From Pavlovales sp. CCMP2436 (taxonomy: Eukaryota > Haptophyta > Pavlovophyceae > Pavlovales): DNA of 21,867 nucleotides. Numbering within the stretch: the first letter of the stretch is position 1; each line of letters starts with the position of its first letter. This document shows positions 8,231 through 16,973 of this stretch, one piece after another. Below the pieces are notes generated by a model. The model did not search any database, was not told where the DNA came from, and saw only the letters and a list, made by a program, of their open reading frames with translations. The position numbers and the translations under genes are program-made. The stretch lies in contig MU631652.1 of the NCBI GenBank assembly GCA_026770615.1, positions 55,764-77,630 of the forward strand, read 5' to 3'.

Positions 8231-8356
8231 CGTCGCGGTGCTCGCAACGGTCGCGAGCGCCACGAGCCACGCAGCACACGCGCGACGGAGAGCCATGCTG
8301 CGTTGACTGCTGGCACCGCACGAGTCGCAGGCCGAGAGCGCCTTGTGGCAGCGAGC
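8231..8356 (-). repeat. Leader plus signal-peptide module, copy A
   Basis: Reading the minus strand from 8356, this runs through GCTCGCTGCCACAAGGCGCT and the ATG at 8296 to the codons after the signal peptide. It aligns with plus-strand 17703-17822 with about 8 mismatches, one 9-nt indel in the leader and one 3-nt indel in the coding part (counted by eye). Similarity stops on both sides. Confidence 0.9.
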
Positions 8357-9697
8357 GCGATCACTGGCTGAGCTCGTCGTCCACACACTGGATTCGCCTG
8401 ACTGATGCTGCCTGTCTTCCTATTAATTAAGTCGTACTTATATATAAAAAAAATAGCACCTCTGCGGCCTCGTCCCCGGCTGCGCTGGCAGAGGCGTCGA
8501 CGGCAGCCTCCATAGCAACCCACTGGTAATATAATAGTATCACGTTAGATAAGATAAGATAGGATCGGATACTAATGCCTATACTAATGTAAAAGATTTG
8601 GAAAAAATATCGACAGCAGCCTCCATAGCAACACAGTGTGAGTATGTGTGTAGGTGTGGGTGTGTTTGTGTGTGTGTCTGTGTGTGGAGGGGGGGGGGGG
8701 GGGGTTGCGTGCAGTGTGTGTGCGCGCGGCTTTGCCAAAGGGGCAGGTACGTTTTAAGCAAATTCTTAATGATTAATAATGCTTAACTATTAAATTTTAT
8801 TCGTTATTTATAAGCTATTACTGGCCATTTTATATTATTATTTGTCATTTTTATTATTGAGGCATCTGCCAATGACGATGAATGAACAACAAGTAGTAAG
8901 TAATAATTCAGAAGTATTTCATTACGGGACTGGAAGAGAGCAGGGGAAACACGTTTGGTGCGCGGGTTACAGTAGCTAATCCGGTGGATTTTTTTGACCA
9001 GCTGTCCTGTTGAGACCGGACTTTCCGCTATCGGAATATGCTCATTTGAGCTCCAGACGAGCCCAAAAAGAATAGTCCTGGTCTCTATCGGACAGGCTAC
9101 TCGGAATTGGTGGGCCTGGCAGGGTGCACTGCTATTGCCGCACCACCCGCCGCAGCAGCCAGGCCACGCCCCAGCATCTCGATCGGAATTATAGTATGGC
9201 CCGGGTCCGGGTTTTATTTAGGTCCGCATTACTCCCATTGCACGGATGCCGCAGCATCCAGCCGCACTGTGAGTCGGGCTGGCGGTTACCCAAACTACTT
9301 AAAACGAAAAGGGCTTCTAGCCCCGGTTGTTAGTCGGTTGGTTCTTCTTCATTAATCTTTGTCTTGGGCGCCAACAGTCCTAACCACCATGTCGGTCGGC
9401 GTCCGCTGTGTGTGTGAGAGGAAGAATAAAAGATTGTCTAGTCAGGTATTACGTTATCCTGGGACGGGGGCCGGCGGGCGAGGAGGTGCTGGCATTATTA
9501 GCTCGGTTTTTTTTTTTTTTTTTGGGCCACATATAACGGAACGCGGAGAGGGTTATTTGCTGATTTTGTGTGACTGATTTGCCGTCACGGGTCACTTTCT
9601 TGTCAGAAGCCTTGGAGGGTTGCCACGGTTTACTTCATTAGGTCTGTTGGTGGTGTGTGCGAGATTGGGTTATTCGAAAGTGAGTAGTTATGTCGCT
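8357..9697. other. Intergenic region with simple repeats
   Basis: No gene is recognised. A 20-bp motif (GCAGCCTCCATAGCAAC core) occurs twice, at about 8504-8520 and 8616-8632. A GT-rich tract followed by a G homopolymer of about 17 bases spans 8640-8705. The stretch 8755-8930 is AT-rich. From about 9000 the DNA turns moderately GC-rich with short open frames (9107-9355, 9359-9577) that lack domains. A T homopolymer of about 18 bases lies at 9507-9524. Confidence 0.5.
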
Positions 9698-9793
9698 GTG
9701 TATGACTCGGATTTTAATGTGTGATACCGGGGTCCAGGGTCCGGGGTCGTTATCAGATCTGTGGGTCCGGGGTCGTAACACCTTGTCGTAAAG
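9698..9793. repeat. G-rich direct repeat, copy 1
   Basis: Begins GTGTATGACTCGGATTTTAA, contains GTGGGTCCGGGGTCGTAACA, and ends ACCTTGTCGTAAA. It is repeated in the same orientation at 10125-10212. The GGGTCCGGGGTCGT core also occurs once more within this copy (about 9738-9752). Confidence 0.8.
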
Positions 9794-10300
9794 CTGTCCG
9801 ACAAAGACTCGGAACGCAGAAAAATAAAATATACGGGAATATAAAACCTACGGGAATGAGCAATAGTAAGCTTGGGTATGGAGGGCATAGCGTCCGACAT
9901 GCGAGCGGATTTTCACAGTGGATTCGGAGGATCTTGGCGAACGTTCCACACTTCTCACCCGTTCCTATTTATTCGTTTTATTGTATAAATAACCGGGTCT
10001 GCAAACGTCCGGGTTTTTATCAGACAGGTCATAAAGGGGCTTTCGGTTCCGGTACGAAGTCGGTTACGAATTCGGTTACGGTTTTCAAGCAAGTGTTACA
10101 TTCTGCAGTGCTTGTGATGTTGATGTGTATGGCTCGGATTTTAATTTGTGATCCCGGGGTCTGGGGTCGTAACCAGACCTGTGGGTCCGGGGTTGTAACA
10201 CCTGTCGTAAAAGGGGCTCTCAGAAGTTGGTTACGAATTCGGTTAAGGGTTCCTTATCCGTATAAGGTATTAATGCCAGCTAAGTTATATTTTATGATAG
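9794..10300. other. Non-coding spacer holding the second G-rich repeat
   Basis: A plus-strand frame stays open from 9721 to 10320, but it runs across both copies of the G-rich repeat and into the dispersed repeat. It shows no domain and no gene-like start, so I treat it as chance. AT-rich and GC-rich patches alternate. GGTTACGAATTCGG occurs twice (about 10061 and 10230). Confidence 0.5.
10125..10212. repeat. G-rich direct repeat, copy 2
   Basis: Matches 9698-9793 by eye at roughly 85 percent, with small deletions: GTGTATGGCTCGGATTTTAA, then GTGGGTCCGGGGTTGTAACA, then CCTGTCGTAAA. The two copies start 427 bp apart. Confidence 0.8.
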
Positions 10301-10453
10301 GGATTCAAGCTAGCGTCTGACTGTTCTGAATGTTTTGCTGACCTGAGCGCTGCGTCGCCCATTGCCTGCTGCGTGCCTTAGTCGGCTGCGCTGGCTTGGG
10401 CGCCACCGCGCGTGCCGATGGATCTCCGGTAGTGTGCCCGGGCAAGGGCGTTT
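10301..10453 (-). repeat. Dispersed repeat family, copy 4 (inverted)
   Basis: The reverse complement of the family: GGGATTCAAGCTAGCGTCTG, then CATTGCCTGCTGCGTGCC, then GCTTGGGCGCCACCGCGCG. It runs up to the assembly gap. It shows the longest 5' part of the family (CCATCGGCACGC, GGTGGCGCCCAAGCC in family orientation), also seen in the 11552-11690 copy. About 13 bases of unmatched sequence precede the Ns. Confidence 0.85.
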
Positions 10454-11425
10454 NNNNNNNNNNNNNNNNNNNNNNNNNNNNNNNNNNNNNNNNNNNNNNN
10501 NNNNNNNNNNNNNNNNNNNNNNNNNNNNNNNNNNNNNNNNNNNNNNNNNNNNNNNNNNNNNNNNNNNNNNNNNNNNNNNNNNNNNNNNNNNNNNNNNNNN
10601 NNNNNNNNNNNNNNNNNNNNNNNNNNNNNNNNNNNNNNNNNNNNNNNNNNNNNNNNNNNNNNNNNNNNNNNNNNNNNNNNNNNNNNNNNNNNNNNNNNNN
10701 NNNNNNNNNNNNNNNNNNNNNNNNNNNNNNNNNNNNNNNNNNNNNNNNNNNNNNNNNNNNNNNNNNNNNNNNNNNNNNNNNNNNNNNNNNNNNNNNNNNN
10801 NNNNNNNNNNNNNNNNNNNNNNNNNNNNNNNNNNNNNNNNNNNNNNNNNNNNNNNNNNNNNNNNNNNNNNNNNNNNNNNNNNNNNNNNNNNNNNNNNNNN
10901 NNNNNNNNNNNNNNNNNNNNNNNNNNNNNNNNNNNNNNNNNNNNNNNNNNNNNNNNNNNNNNNNNNNNNNNNNNNNNNNNNNNNNNNNNNNNNNNNNNNN
11001 NNNNNNNNNNNNNNNNNNNNNNNNNNNNNNNNNNNNNNNNNNNNNNNNNNNNNNNNNNNNNNNNNNNNNNNNNNNNNNNNNNNNNNNNNNNNNNNNNNNN
11101 NNNNNNNNNNNNNNNNNNNNNNNNNNNNNNNNNNNNNNNNNNNNNNNNNNNNNNNNNNNNNNNNNNNNNNNNNNNNNNNNNNNNNNNNNNNNNNNNNNNN
11201 NNNNNNNNNNNNNNNNNNNNNNNNNNNNNNNNNNNNNNNNNNNNNNNNNNNNNNNNNNNNNNNNNNNNNNNNNNNNNNNNNNNNNNNNNNNNNNNNNNNN
11301 NNNNNNNNNNNNNNNNNNNNNNNNNNNNNNNNNNNNNNNNNNNNNNNNNNNNNNNNNNNNNNNNNNNNNNNNNNNNNNNNNNNNNNNNNNNNNNNNNNNN
11401 NNNNNNNNNNNNNNNNNNNNNNNNN
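10454..11425. other. Assembly gap (972 N)
   Basis: An unbroken run of N. It is bordered by copies of the same dispersed repeat in opposite orientation, which probably explains why assembly failed. Any apparent reading frames across it are artefacts. Confidence 1.
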
Positions 11426-11512
11426 ACGCAGCAGGCAATGGGCGACGCAGCGCTCAGACCAGCAAAACATTCAGAACAGTCAGACGCCAGCTTGAATCCC
11501 TATCATAAATAT
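11426..11512 (+). repeat. Dispersed repeat family, copy 5
   Basis: Emerges from the gap at ACGCAGCAGGCAATGGGCGA, continues through CAGCAAAACATTCAGAAC, and ends at CAGCTTGAATCCCTATCATA. The 5' part is lost in the gap. Confidence 0.85.
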
Positions 11513-11551
11513 AATTAAAAAATAATTAGATAACTATATATAACTAATCAT

Positions 11552-11690
11552 CCATCGGCACGCACGGTGGCGCCCAAGCCAGCGCAGCTGATTAAGGCAC
11601 GCAGCATACAATGGGCGACGCAGCGCTCAGACCAGCACAACTTCCAGGACAGTCAGAGGTCAGCTTGAATCATCATCAGTAATATATAAC
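11552..11690 (+). repeat. Dispersed repeat family, copy 6
   Basis: This is the longest visible plus-strand copy: CCATCGGCACGCACGGTGGC, GCCCAAGCCAGCGCAG, GGCACGCAGCATACAATGGG, then a more diverged 3' part (CTTCCAGGACAGTCAGAGGT, CAGCTTGAATCATCATCA). Its 3' variant resembles the partial copy at 6078-6110, pointing to at least two subfamilies. Confidence 0.85.
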
Positions 11691-11704
11691 TAATTATATG
11701 TATG

Positions 11705-11745
11705 ATAGGGATTCAAACTGGCGTCTGACTGTTCTGAATGTTGTA
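11705..11745 (-). repeat. Dispersed repeat family, partial inverted copy 7
   Basis: GATAGGGATTCAAACTGG followed by CGTCTGACTGTTCTGAATGT is the reverse complement of the family 3' end. Together with the copy ending at 11690 it makes a short inverted pair of family 3' ends. Confidence 0.8.
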
Positions 11746-11875
11746 TATCAGATTGCCGCCTGGCGCCTGTTGCATCATCCCTCGACTCGAGACCTATACT
11801 ATTCCCGCGAGTCAGCTTAGTCACATATTTAGAAGTAGTCACGCATCATTGATTTCATAATCTAGGCCTAAAGGA

Positions 11876-13831
11876 TCAGCTTGCGAGCGTCCACGCTCTC
11901 GCGAGCGCGCGCAGGCCGCGGCGGCGTGCGTGCCACCCTCGGCGCGCCGCGAACCAGCCTCGCAGCTCGACCGCACGCGCGCGCCACCCCCGCCAGCGGC
12001 CAAGTGCGCGAATGGAAGCCACCTCGCGCAGGTTCGCGCAGGCGCGGCGCAGTGCGCCCAGTGCCCGCCACGCGCAAAGGGCTGGTCGGACGCACGCACG
12101 GACTCGCATCGCGCCGCGCCAGCGCGTGATCTTGCGCAGCGCGTCGGCTGCGCCAGCGAACGCAGCGCCGCCGCCGAGACGGGTGCGCCACCTGACAAGC
12201 ATGCGCGCCGTGCGCTCGCCGCGCACCGCGGCGGCGCTTGCGCCGAGCGCGGCGTCCCCTCTATCGCGCGCCGCGCACGCGGCCCGGAGCGCGCACAGCT
12301 GCCTCCGATTGCGCATACAACAGGCAGCGGCCGCATTGGCGCGTCGCGCGCGGCCGTCAAACGCGGCGGCGGCGACGGCGAGAAGGGCCCGCCTCCCAGA
12401 CTTGGCGAAGGCGAACCGCGCTGCCACGCGCTCGCACTCGGACTCGCTGTGCTCGTCGAGTGCAAGTGTCGCGGCTCGCTTGGCGGCGCGCGCAAGCGCG
12501 CGCGAGAGGGCACAGCATCGCGCTGTCCAGAGCAATGCATCGGCGGCCGCCTGCGCGCGCGCCGCGTCGCGCAGCCCCCGCAGCCCGCGGCGGCAGCTAT
12601 TGCGCCGCGCCGCGCGCGCTGCGACGAATCGTGCGTCGAACGCCCCGCCGAGCCGCGCGAGGGCGCGTGCGAGGGGGATGGCACCGAGCGCCACACATCC
12701 CGGCGGCCCGCGGAGGCTGCGAGACAACCGCGCGGCCTCGGCGCGCGCGCGCAGCGCGCGCCACGCCACGCGCAGCCGGAGGCGCGCGGCCGCGTCGGCG
12801 CGCCGCTCGGCCGCGGCGTGAGAGACGCGGGCCGCCGCCGCCGCCTGGTGCCAGCGGCGCAGCGCACGCGCCCGCCTGTGCACTCGGGCCGGGACTTGTC
12901 GCTCGGCGCGCGTGCCTTCGAGCTTGGACAGGTGTGCTGCGCGCTCTCCTTCCTCTCCTCCTCCGACCTGCGCCGCTGGTCTGATCTGCGGCATGACGTC
13001 TTGGCCGCCAGTGTGCACTGCCAACGCTAGCCGCTCCGCATGGACCGCCCACACCCGCCAGCTGCGCCAGAGTGGCAGCGCGATCGACTTGGCGCCAGCC
13101 GCGCGCCCAAATGCGTCCCGCACCAGCCCCGCAACCAGGCGCATCAGTGCGCAGTGCTTTGCGAAGCAGAGCAGCGTCGCACGCGCGGGAATTGTGCGCA
13201 GGCCGCCGGCCACTCGCACGCGCTCGGTCCAGCGGCAGAGCGCGCGCCGGCGGTGGAGAGCGTGCAGCGCCATCTTGGGCTGCTGCACGGGCGCGCGTGC
13301 GGCGGCTCGCGCTCGCTGGTGCAGCCGGCCGAGCGCCGCGTGCATCCGGTGCTTAGTTGCGACCACTGCGACGAGGTCGCCGCTGCGCGTGAAGGCCGAC
13401 TCGGGCACGCCGTCAAACTTGCGTGCGACGGCGCCATTCGTGCGGCTGGCGCCGCACGCCGCCGCGTTGCATGCGCTGAGGTCGGCGAGCGCGCCGCACG
13501 AGGGCCACGCGGCGTGCGCCACCGGTTCGAGGCGCTTCGCCGCCAAGGCTGGCCTCCGTGCGTCGGCGTGGGGCGTCGGCGTCGCCGCGCACGGTCGCGC
13601 GTGCGCGCTCGCTGCCGCGGAGGGCGGCCGGGCGGTGGCAGCGGCCAGTCGCGCGTGCGCGCTCGCTGCCGCCAAGGGCGGCCGGGCGGTGGCAGCGGCA
13701 ACGCCGAGCAGCTGCCGCAGCGGGCCGCTGTGCACGTAGCGCGCATAGTAGTGCACCTCGTAGGCGTCTCGGACGGCGTCATCCCCGCCGTCGCGGTACC
13801 CGGTTCTCACCGCCGATGTCCGAGCCGCCAT
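11876..13831 (-). CDS. Ala/Arg/Trp-rich Sfi1-like helical-repeat protein
   Basis: This is a 651-residue frame. I start it at the ATG at 13831 (CCATGG context). The frame continues upstream 13 codons to a non-ATG codon. Residues about 1-45 look ordered (YRDGGDDAVRDAYEVHYYARYV). They are followed by an 18-residue tandem repeat (LAAATARPP.AAASAHAR) and a low-complexity stretch. From about residue 190 the chain is almost entirely Ala, Arg and Leu. It has Trp in an L..W or RW register (about residues 201, 327, 357, 435, 548, 571, 588, 613, 626, 633, 647), each followed by Arg-rich helix. This resembles Sfi1-type centrin-binding repeats, known from centrosomes and basal bodies, but a specific match cannot be shown by eye. 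High GC leaves long frames open on both strands here. This strand is chosen for the regular Trp spacing, the longest frame and the ATG context. Undetected introns are possible. Confidence 0.55.
   Translation of the reverse strand: MAARTSAVRTGYRDGGDDAVRDAYEVHYYARYVHSGPLRQLLGVAAATARPPLAAASAHARLAAATARPPSAAASAHARPCAATPTPHADARRPALAAKRLEPVAHAAWPSCGALADLSACNAAACGASRTNGAVARKFDGVPESAFTRSGDLVAVVATKHRMHAALGRLHQRARAAARAPVQQPKMALHALHRRRALCRWTERVRVAGGLRTIPARATLLCFAKHCALMRLVAGLVRDAFGRAAGAKSIALPLWRSWRVWAVHAERLALAVHTGGQDVMPQIRPAAQVGGGEEGERAAHLSKLEGTRAERQVPARVHRRARALRRWHQAAAAARVSHAAAERRADAAARLRLRVAWRALRARAEAARLSRSLRGPPGCVALGAIPLARALARLGGAFDARFVAARAARRNSCRRGLRGLRDAARAQAAADALLWTARCCALSRALARAAKRAATLALDEHSESECERVAARFAFAKSGRRALLAVAAAAFDGRARRANAAAACCMRNRRQLCALRAACAARDRGDAALGASAAAVRGERTARMLVRWRTRLGGGAAFAGAADALRKITRWRGAMRVRACVRPALCAWRALGALRRACANLREVASIRALGRWRGWRARAVELRGWFAARRGWHARRRGLRALARAWTLAS
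13594..13701 (-). repeat. Two tandem 54-bp units in the Sfi1-like gene
   Basis: The unit starting at 13594 (GTCGCGCGTGCGCGCTCGCT) recurs at 13648 with very few changes, including the GGGCGGCCGGGCGGTGGCAG part. A period of 54 bp (18 codons) preserves the reading frame. Confidence 0.9.
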
Positions 13832-14263
13832 GGATGTTTGAACGCTGCAGTAACTAACCGACGGTTTCAAATACCATATGATTTATTCCGCTCGAGTCCT
13901 TTCGTCGTCGTCGGTTCATAACGACGTCACTTTCGCAAGTGAATCCGCCGTTCCAACAGATCTTCAGCTGCGCATGAGCTTCGTGACCACCACTGAAAAA
14001 AATCACATCGTTGAGTTGCCAGACACGCCGATGTCCTTGCCACATTGTCGCCGCCCCCGCCGCCGCCTTCCATGTGCCGCTGTCGTCGTCGTCCCAGCCG
14101 CCCACGTTCGACTTTCACCACAGCTTACCGTCTCCTTCTCTCGAGCTGCTGCGGCTGCCGCTGCCACCATTCCCATCTCCACCACGCCCTCACCCTCGCT
14201 CTCATATTCCCCCTCTCCTCTCCCCTCGCCGTTTTGGTTTCGTCAGTCTTAATTTCCGGCTTC
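13832..14263. other. Promoter-side spacer between the Sfi1-like gene and the retroelement relic
   Basis: No gene is supported. The stretch 14040-14230 is strongly pyrimidine-rich on the plus strand (CCGCCGCC, CCTCTCC tracts) and keeps several short frames open without domain content. The segment just above 13831 should contain the promoter of the Sfi1-like gene. A TCAAATACCATATG stretch lies at 13867-13880. Confidence 0.5.
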
Positions 14264-16238
14264 TTATCCGTGGGTCAGACTGTCATCTGTTGCTTCAAAG
14301 TATGTCTTGCCTTCATCGATGGAGATTACGCATATTATCCTTCCGCCGTTGCGCGACTCTGCGATAAGCGCAGGTAAGGATTTTACGTTAGCTCCAGGCC
14401 GGGCTGTCCACCCGTTTCCGTTTGCGCTGTATGGTAAGAGGCCGTTCAGAGGCTCGGCGCGGTATATAGCGATGAATTTATGCACTTACCCCGGCTTCAG
14501 TCTCTTGATCAGGACCACATCTTTGCCTACGCATGTGGCGATGCTGTGGAGCATGTTATCGTTCATCCATGCTGCCTAATTTGGTCCGAAGTGAGGCGGC
14601 CCGTACTTTGCTTGCGCTTCGATTGGCCAAACGTTTCGAATTAGCCGGTGGTCTAGGTTGTTGCCCATAGGGTCACCTACGTTCTCCGGTCTGCGTAGAT
14701 TCAACTGTTCCTGGATGTGTTGCGGGAGGCTGCGGGCATGTGTGATTGCCACATTTCGTAGTGCTATGGCTGCCTCCCAGCAAACCGCCTTCCCTGCGCT
14801 TCTCAGCACAGCGTAGGGGAGGCAGTTTCCATCACCTTATATGCTTGCGAGTGTTAGGTTTACACTTGCCAGTAGCGCTCTCAGGTTGCCAGCCGGTTCG
14901 CTTGTCCGTAGATCTCCAGTGATTGTGACGGCTTCTTCCTCTTTAGGGGCTTTTTGTGCTCTGTTAGCTTTTTGTGCTCCGCTGGATTGGGTAGTGAGGT
15001 GTTAGTCCTAGCGTTAGGTACCCCGATAGTGATAACAACCCGGCCAGTGCCATCACTGGCTTTCTTTGGCGGTGGGCTGATCGGGCTTGCCTGGGTGATT
15101 ATAAGCCCTTGCAGTAACACCTTTCTAACCTTGCTGTCTCTAATGGCAAGCATGTAAAAGTGTTGGCCGTGCTGTGCGGTGGGTTTATCTCCTGCCTTCA
15201 TCTGCATTCGCAGCAGGGCAGTCCTCCGTTTGCAGTGCATTCCGAGGCTGCTTGATACCACCTCCTTCTGCAGCAGCCCGCACTTGATCACTATGGGTCG
15301 GCCTTCATCGTCTTTCCAGCTGCCTTGTGCAGAGCTCGCTCTATCCTGGTCTATGATATCTTTAACCTTCTGGTCTATCTGTCCCGCATAGTAGTCCTCC
15401 CTCGCCATGACTGCTGAAGCGGCGGAGCGGGCTCCGCCTTTAGAGATGTTGTCGTCGGTGGCCTCTTCCACTGCTGCAATCAGGGCCTGTTTGAGTGCTA
15501 CACGAATAGCAGCTGTCTCAGGGCATCCCCGAAATAAATGGTCTCTGGAGTCCTCCCCAGCCATCGCTCTCCTGCTGCCACACACAGAGGGCACTTCATG
15601 CTCATCTTGGTGGACTTTCCTCCCATAATTGCCCTGTATCGGCCAATTTCTGGGAACTCGGCTACAATTTCAGCATTGTACCGTATCGATCCCGATATGC
15701 ATTGTAGCACGAAGTTCGGTAGTTGTTCCGGCCACGTGGATCGGGCCAGCATATGTTCGGACACATTCTCCCAGAGTGCGGCTGTGTTCCCTTTAATGGC
15801 ATATTTACCTGGCCTATTGGCCATGATCTCCTCGACCAACTGCCTCCTAATGCGCGCAGCAACACCTTTGCGGAGGTGCGACTCGTTGGCGCTTTGGATG
15901 TCCCCGGAGGGAGTCGCAACCATGTACTTTCCTGGGGTGAGGACTGGTTTGTGTAGACGTTGGCCATCGGTTTTCCCGTGTATAGTGACCTGTTTGGCAC
16001 CCCAGTCGGCCATGGCATTGAGCATCACAAGGTCATCCATAGTTGTATGTCGCCTCGTGCGCTTATTCAACTCCCCGCGTCGCCTCTCCACCACATACCG
16101 TACTCGTTGCAGCATCGCCTCGCCACTTTCTGCGCATAATTTCAATAAAACATACACGCAAAACGTCGTAAAGCCGGAACCGTGATATCCTGTGCGGCGC
16201 CTGCAAGCGTAGGTACAGCGCAGCACGTGTCCCACCAA
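14264..16238 (-). mobile_element. 5'-truncated, frameshifted non-LTR retrotransposon relic
   Basis: The minus-strand frame from 16238 to 15498 carries a segment resembling the end of an RNase H domain (DDLVMLNAMADWGAKQ). About 130 residues later it has a reverse-transcriptase-associated zinc-finger start (LPNFVLQCISGSIRYNAE, then MKCPLC). The partner half of the zinc finger, DHLFRGCPETAAI, lies in another frame (15594 to 14881), so an indel near 15555-15562, beside a short G run, breaks the ORF. The C-terminal extension has about 200 residues and ends Lys-rich. Two further minus frames (14809-14576, 14485-14264) may be the rest of the element. No reverse-transcriptase palm motifs occur, as expected for a 5'-truncated LINE copy. 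The poly-A end and target-site duplications were not found, so the element borders are uncertain. Confidence 0.6.
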
Positions 16239-16282
16239 AACCTACTGTGTGAAAGTATCTATACTACGCTCAGGAGCGCCGG
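16239..16282. other. Edge of retroelement relic
   Basis: A short transition from the truncated 5' end of the relic into the short-motif repeat field. Nothing further is recognised. Confidence 0.3.
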
Positions 16283-16419
16283 ACGGATCTGCTATTCGAT
16301 CAAGTGCGCGCGGATCCGCTTTTAGCCCATACGGATCCGCTTCTGACCCCACGGATCTGCCGCTTTAGGCCACTCCGCAATACGGATCCGGAAGTGATGC
16401 AAAACGGATCCGGAAGTAG
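16283..16419. repeat. Cluster of six ACGGATCCG-type motifs
   Basis: Copies start near 16283, 16310, 16331, 16351, 16382 and 16404, spaced about 20-30 bp. The first four are followed by GCT or TGC (GGATCCGCTT type) and the last two by GGAAGT, so flanks change within the cluster. Spacers are unrelated. Confidence 0.85.
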
Positions 16420-16719
16420 CCATGACCCGACTAACAGGTTAGACAGGGACGTGCGCTGGCTTGCCGGACGTACCTAGGCGTAGGCTATCCGGCGCTCCAA
16501 CTCCCGTCGCAAAACTCCTAGCCGTTTATGCGTTAGCCATGTTCGCACAGAAGTGGCGGTTCCATGGCAATATTAGGGGTTCGGGCCCGTTTCATTGCCA
16601 AAGCCCAGACGCAGATGCCAGTTGCGATATGGTGTGTCCGGTTACACGATAAAGGTTAGTTAAGTTAAGTATGTTGTTTACGCCCATTTTATTATTATTA
16701 TTTATTTTTATTAGGGTTC
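16420..16719. other. Spacer without recognised features
   Basis: Moderate GC, with a 63-codon plus-strand frame (16461-16652) lacking any domain. It then becomes AT-rich (16680-16712, ATTATTATTATTTATTTTT). I see no gene. Confidence 0.4.
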
Positions 16720-16817
16720 CGCAGAAGGCGGGGTTAAGAAACTGAGCCGCCGAAGACGGGGTTAAGAAACTGAGCTTGCCGCTCCGTCGACCTTAAGTAA
16801 CAGCTAAGAAACTGAGC
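16720..16817. repeat. AAGAAACTGAGC repeats
   Basis: Two adjacent units of about 28 bp (CCGC.GAAG.CGGGGTTAAG followed by AAACTGAG) lie at about 16719-16747 and 16748-16775. A third AAGAAACTGAGC is at 16806-16817 with a diverged flank. Confidence 0.85.
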
Positions 16818-16860
16818 CTCAGCCCAAAATTCGCCTTTTTTATTGCCCGCGACCCCCTGT

Positions 16861-16973
16861 ACGAACGGACAAAAGGCTGGAGCTTAGTATCCGTTCCCAC
16901 AACGGATACGAACGTATACAAACGGACACCGAACGGACACCGAACGGACGACATCGAACGGACAAATCTGTGC
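16861..16973. repeat. GAACGGAC motif cluster
   Basis: The CGAACGGAC/AAACGGACACC motif appears at 16861, about 16919, 16930, 16940 and 16954. Related AACGGATACGAACG sits at 16901-16914 and an inverted TATCCGTTCC at about 16888. The core ACGGA is shared with the ACGGATCCG cluster 450 bp upstream. Confidence 0.8.

Larger units (their letters stand above)
7001..8296 (-). pseudogene. Decayed secreted alpha/beta-hydrolase-like gene
   Basis: The first coding block starts at the ATG at 8296 with a signal peptide (MALRRACAAWLVALATVAS). It continues into a hydrolase-type N-terminal half with RGLVLSIHGCCG (oxyanion-side HG motif) and a C..FYYMP.EKRH segment, to about 8030. A second block, 7305-7001, follows a pyrimidine-rich tract ending CCTCCACAG. 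It carries MSGCWSKGKEVRD in one frame and ERIRHALQHV..NLDNVP in another, so a frameshift lies near 7260. A TGA at 7206-7204 interrupts the frame just before YVIGTSSGG, the G-x-S-x-G nucleophile elbow. The block ends at a GTGTGT donor-like site at 7000 and no last exon is found. A 606-bp inverted-repeat element separates the blocks. Family assignment rests on the HG and GTSSGG motifs and their order. A live gene with assembly errors is less likely than a pseudogene. Confidence 0.6.

Noticed and set aside
9721..10320. 199-codon plus-strand frame
   Set aside because: It crosses both copies of a direct repeat and runs into a dispersed repeat, has no recognisable domain and shows no gene-like context.
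10305..11508. Apparent long frames through the gap
   Set aside because: They consist almost entirely of N and are artefacts of translating unknown bases.
11930..13030. Long plus-strand frames (also 12912-13739 and 13040-13921) opposite the Sfi1-like gene
   Set aside because: They are low-complexity Arg/Ala/Pro frames that mirror the minus-strand gene. They lack regular motifs and are shorter than the chosen frame. Only transcript data could overturn this.
13878..14252. Plus-strand frames in the pyrimidine-rich tract
   Set aside because: Composition-driven Pro/Ser/Arg sequence with no domain, located where an upstream regulatory region is expected.
16283..16419. Regularly spaced motifs as a CRISPR-like array
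   Set aside because: The repeat core is only about 9 bp, spacing is irregular, flanks vary and the context is a eukaryotic nuclear genome.
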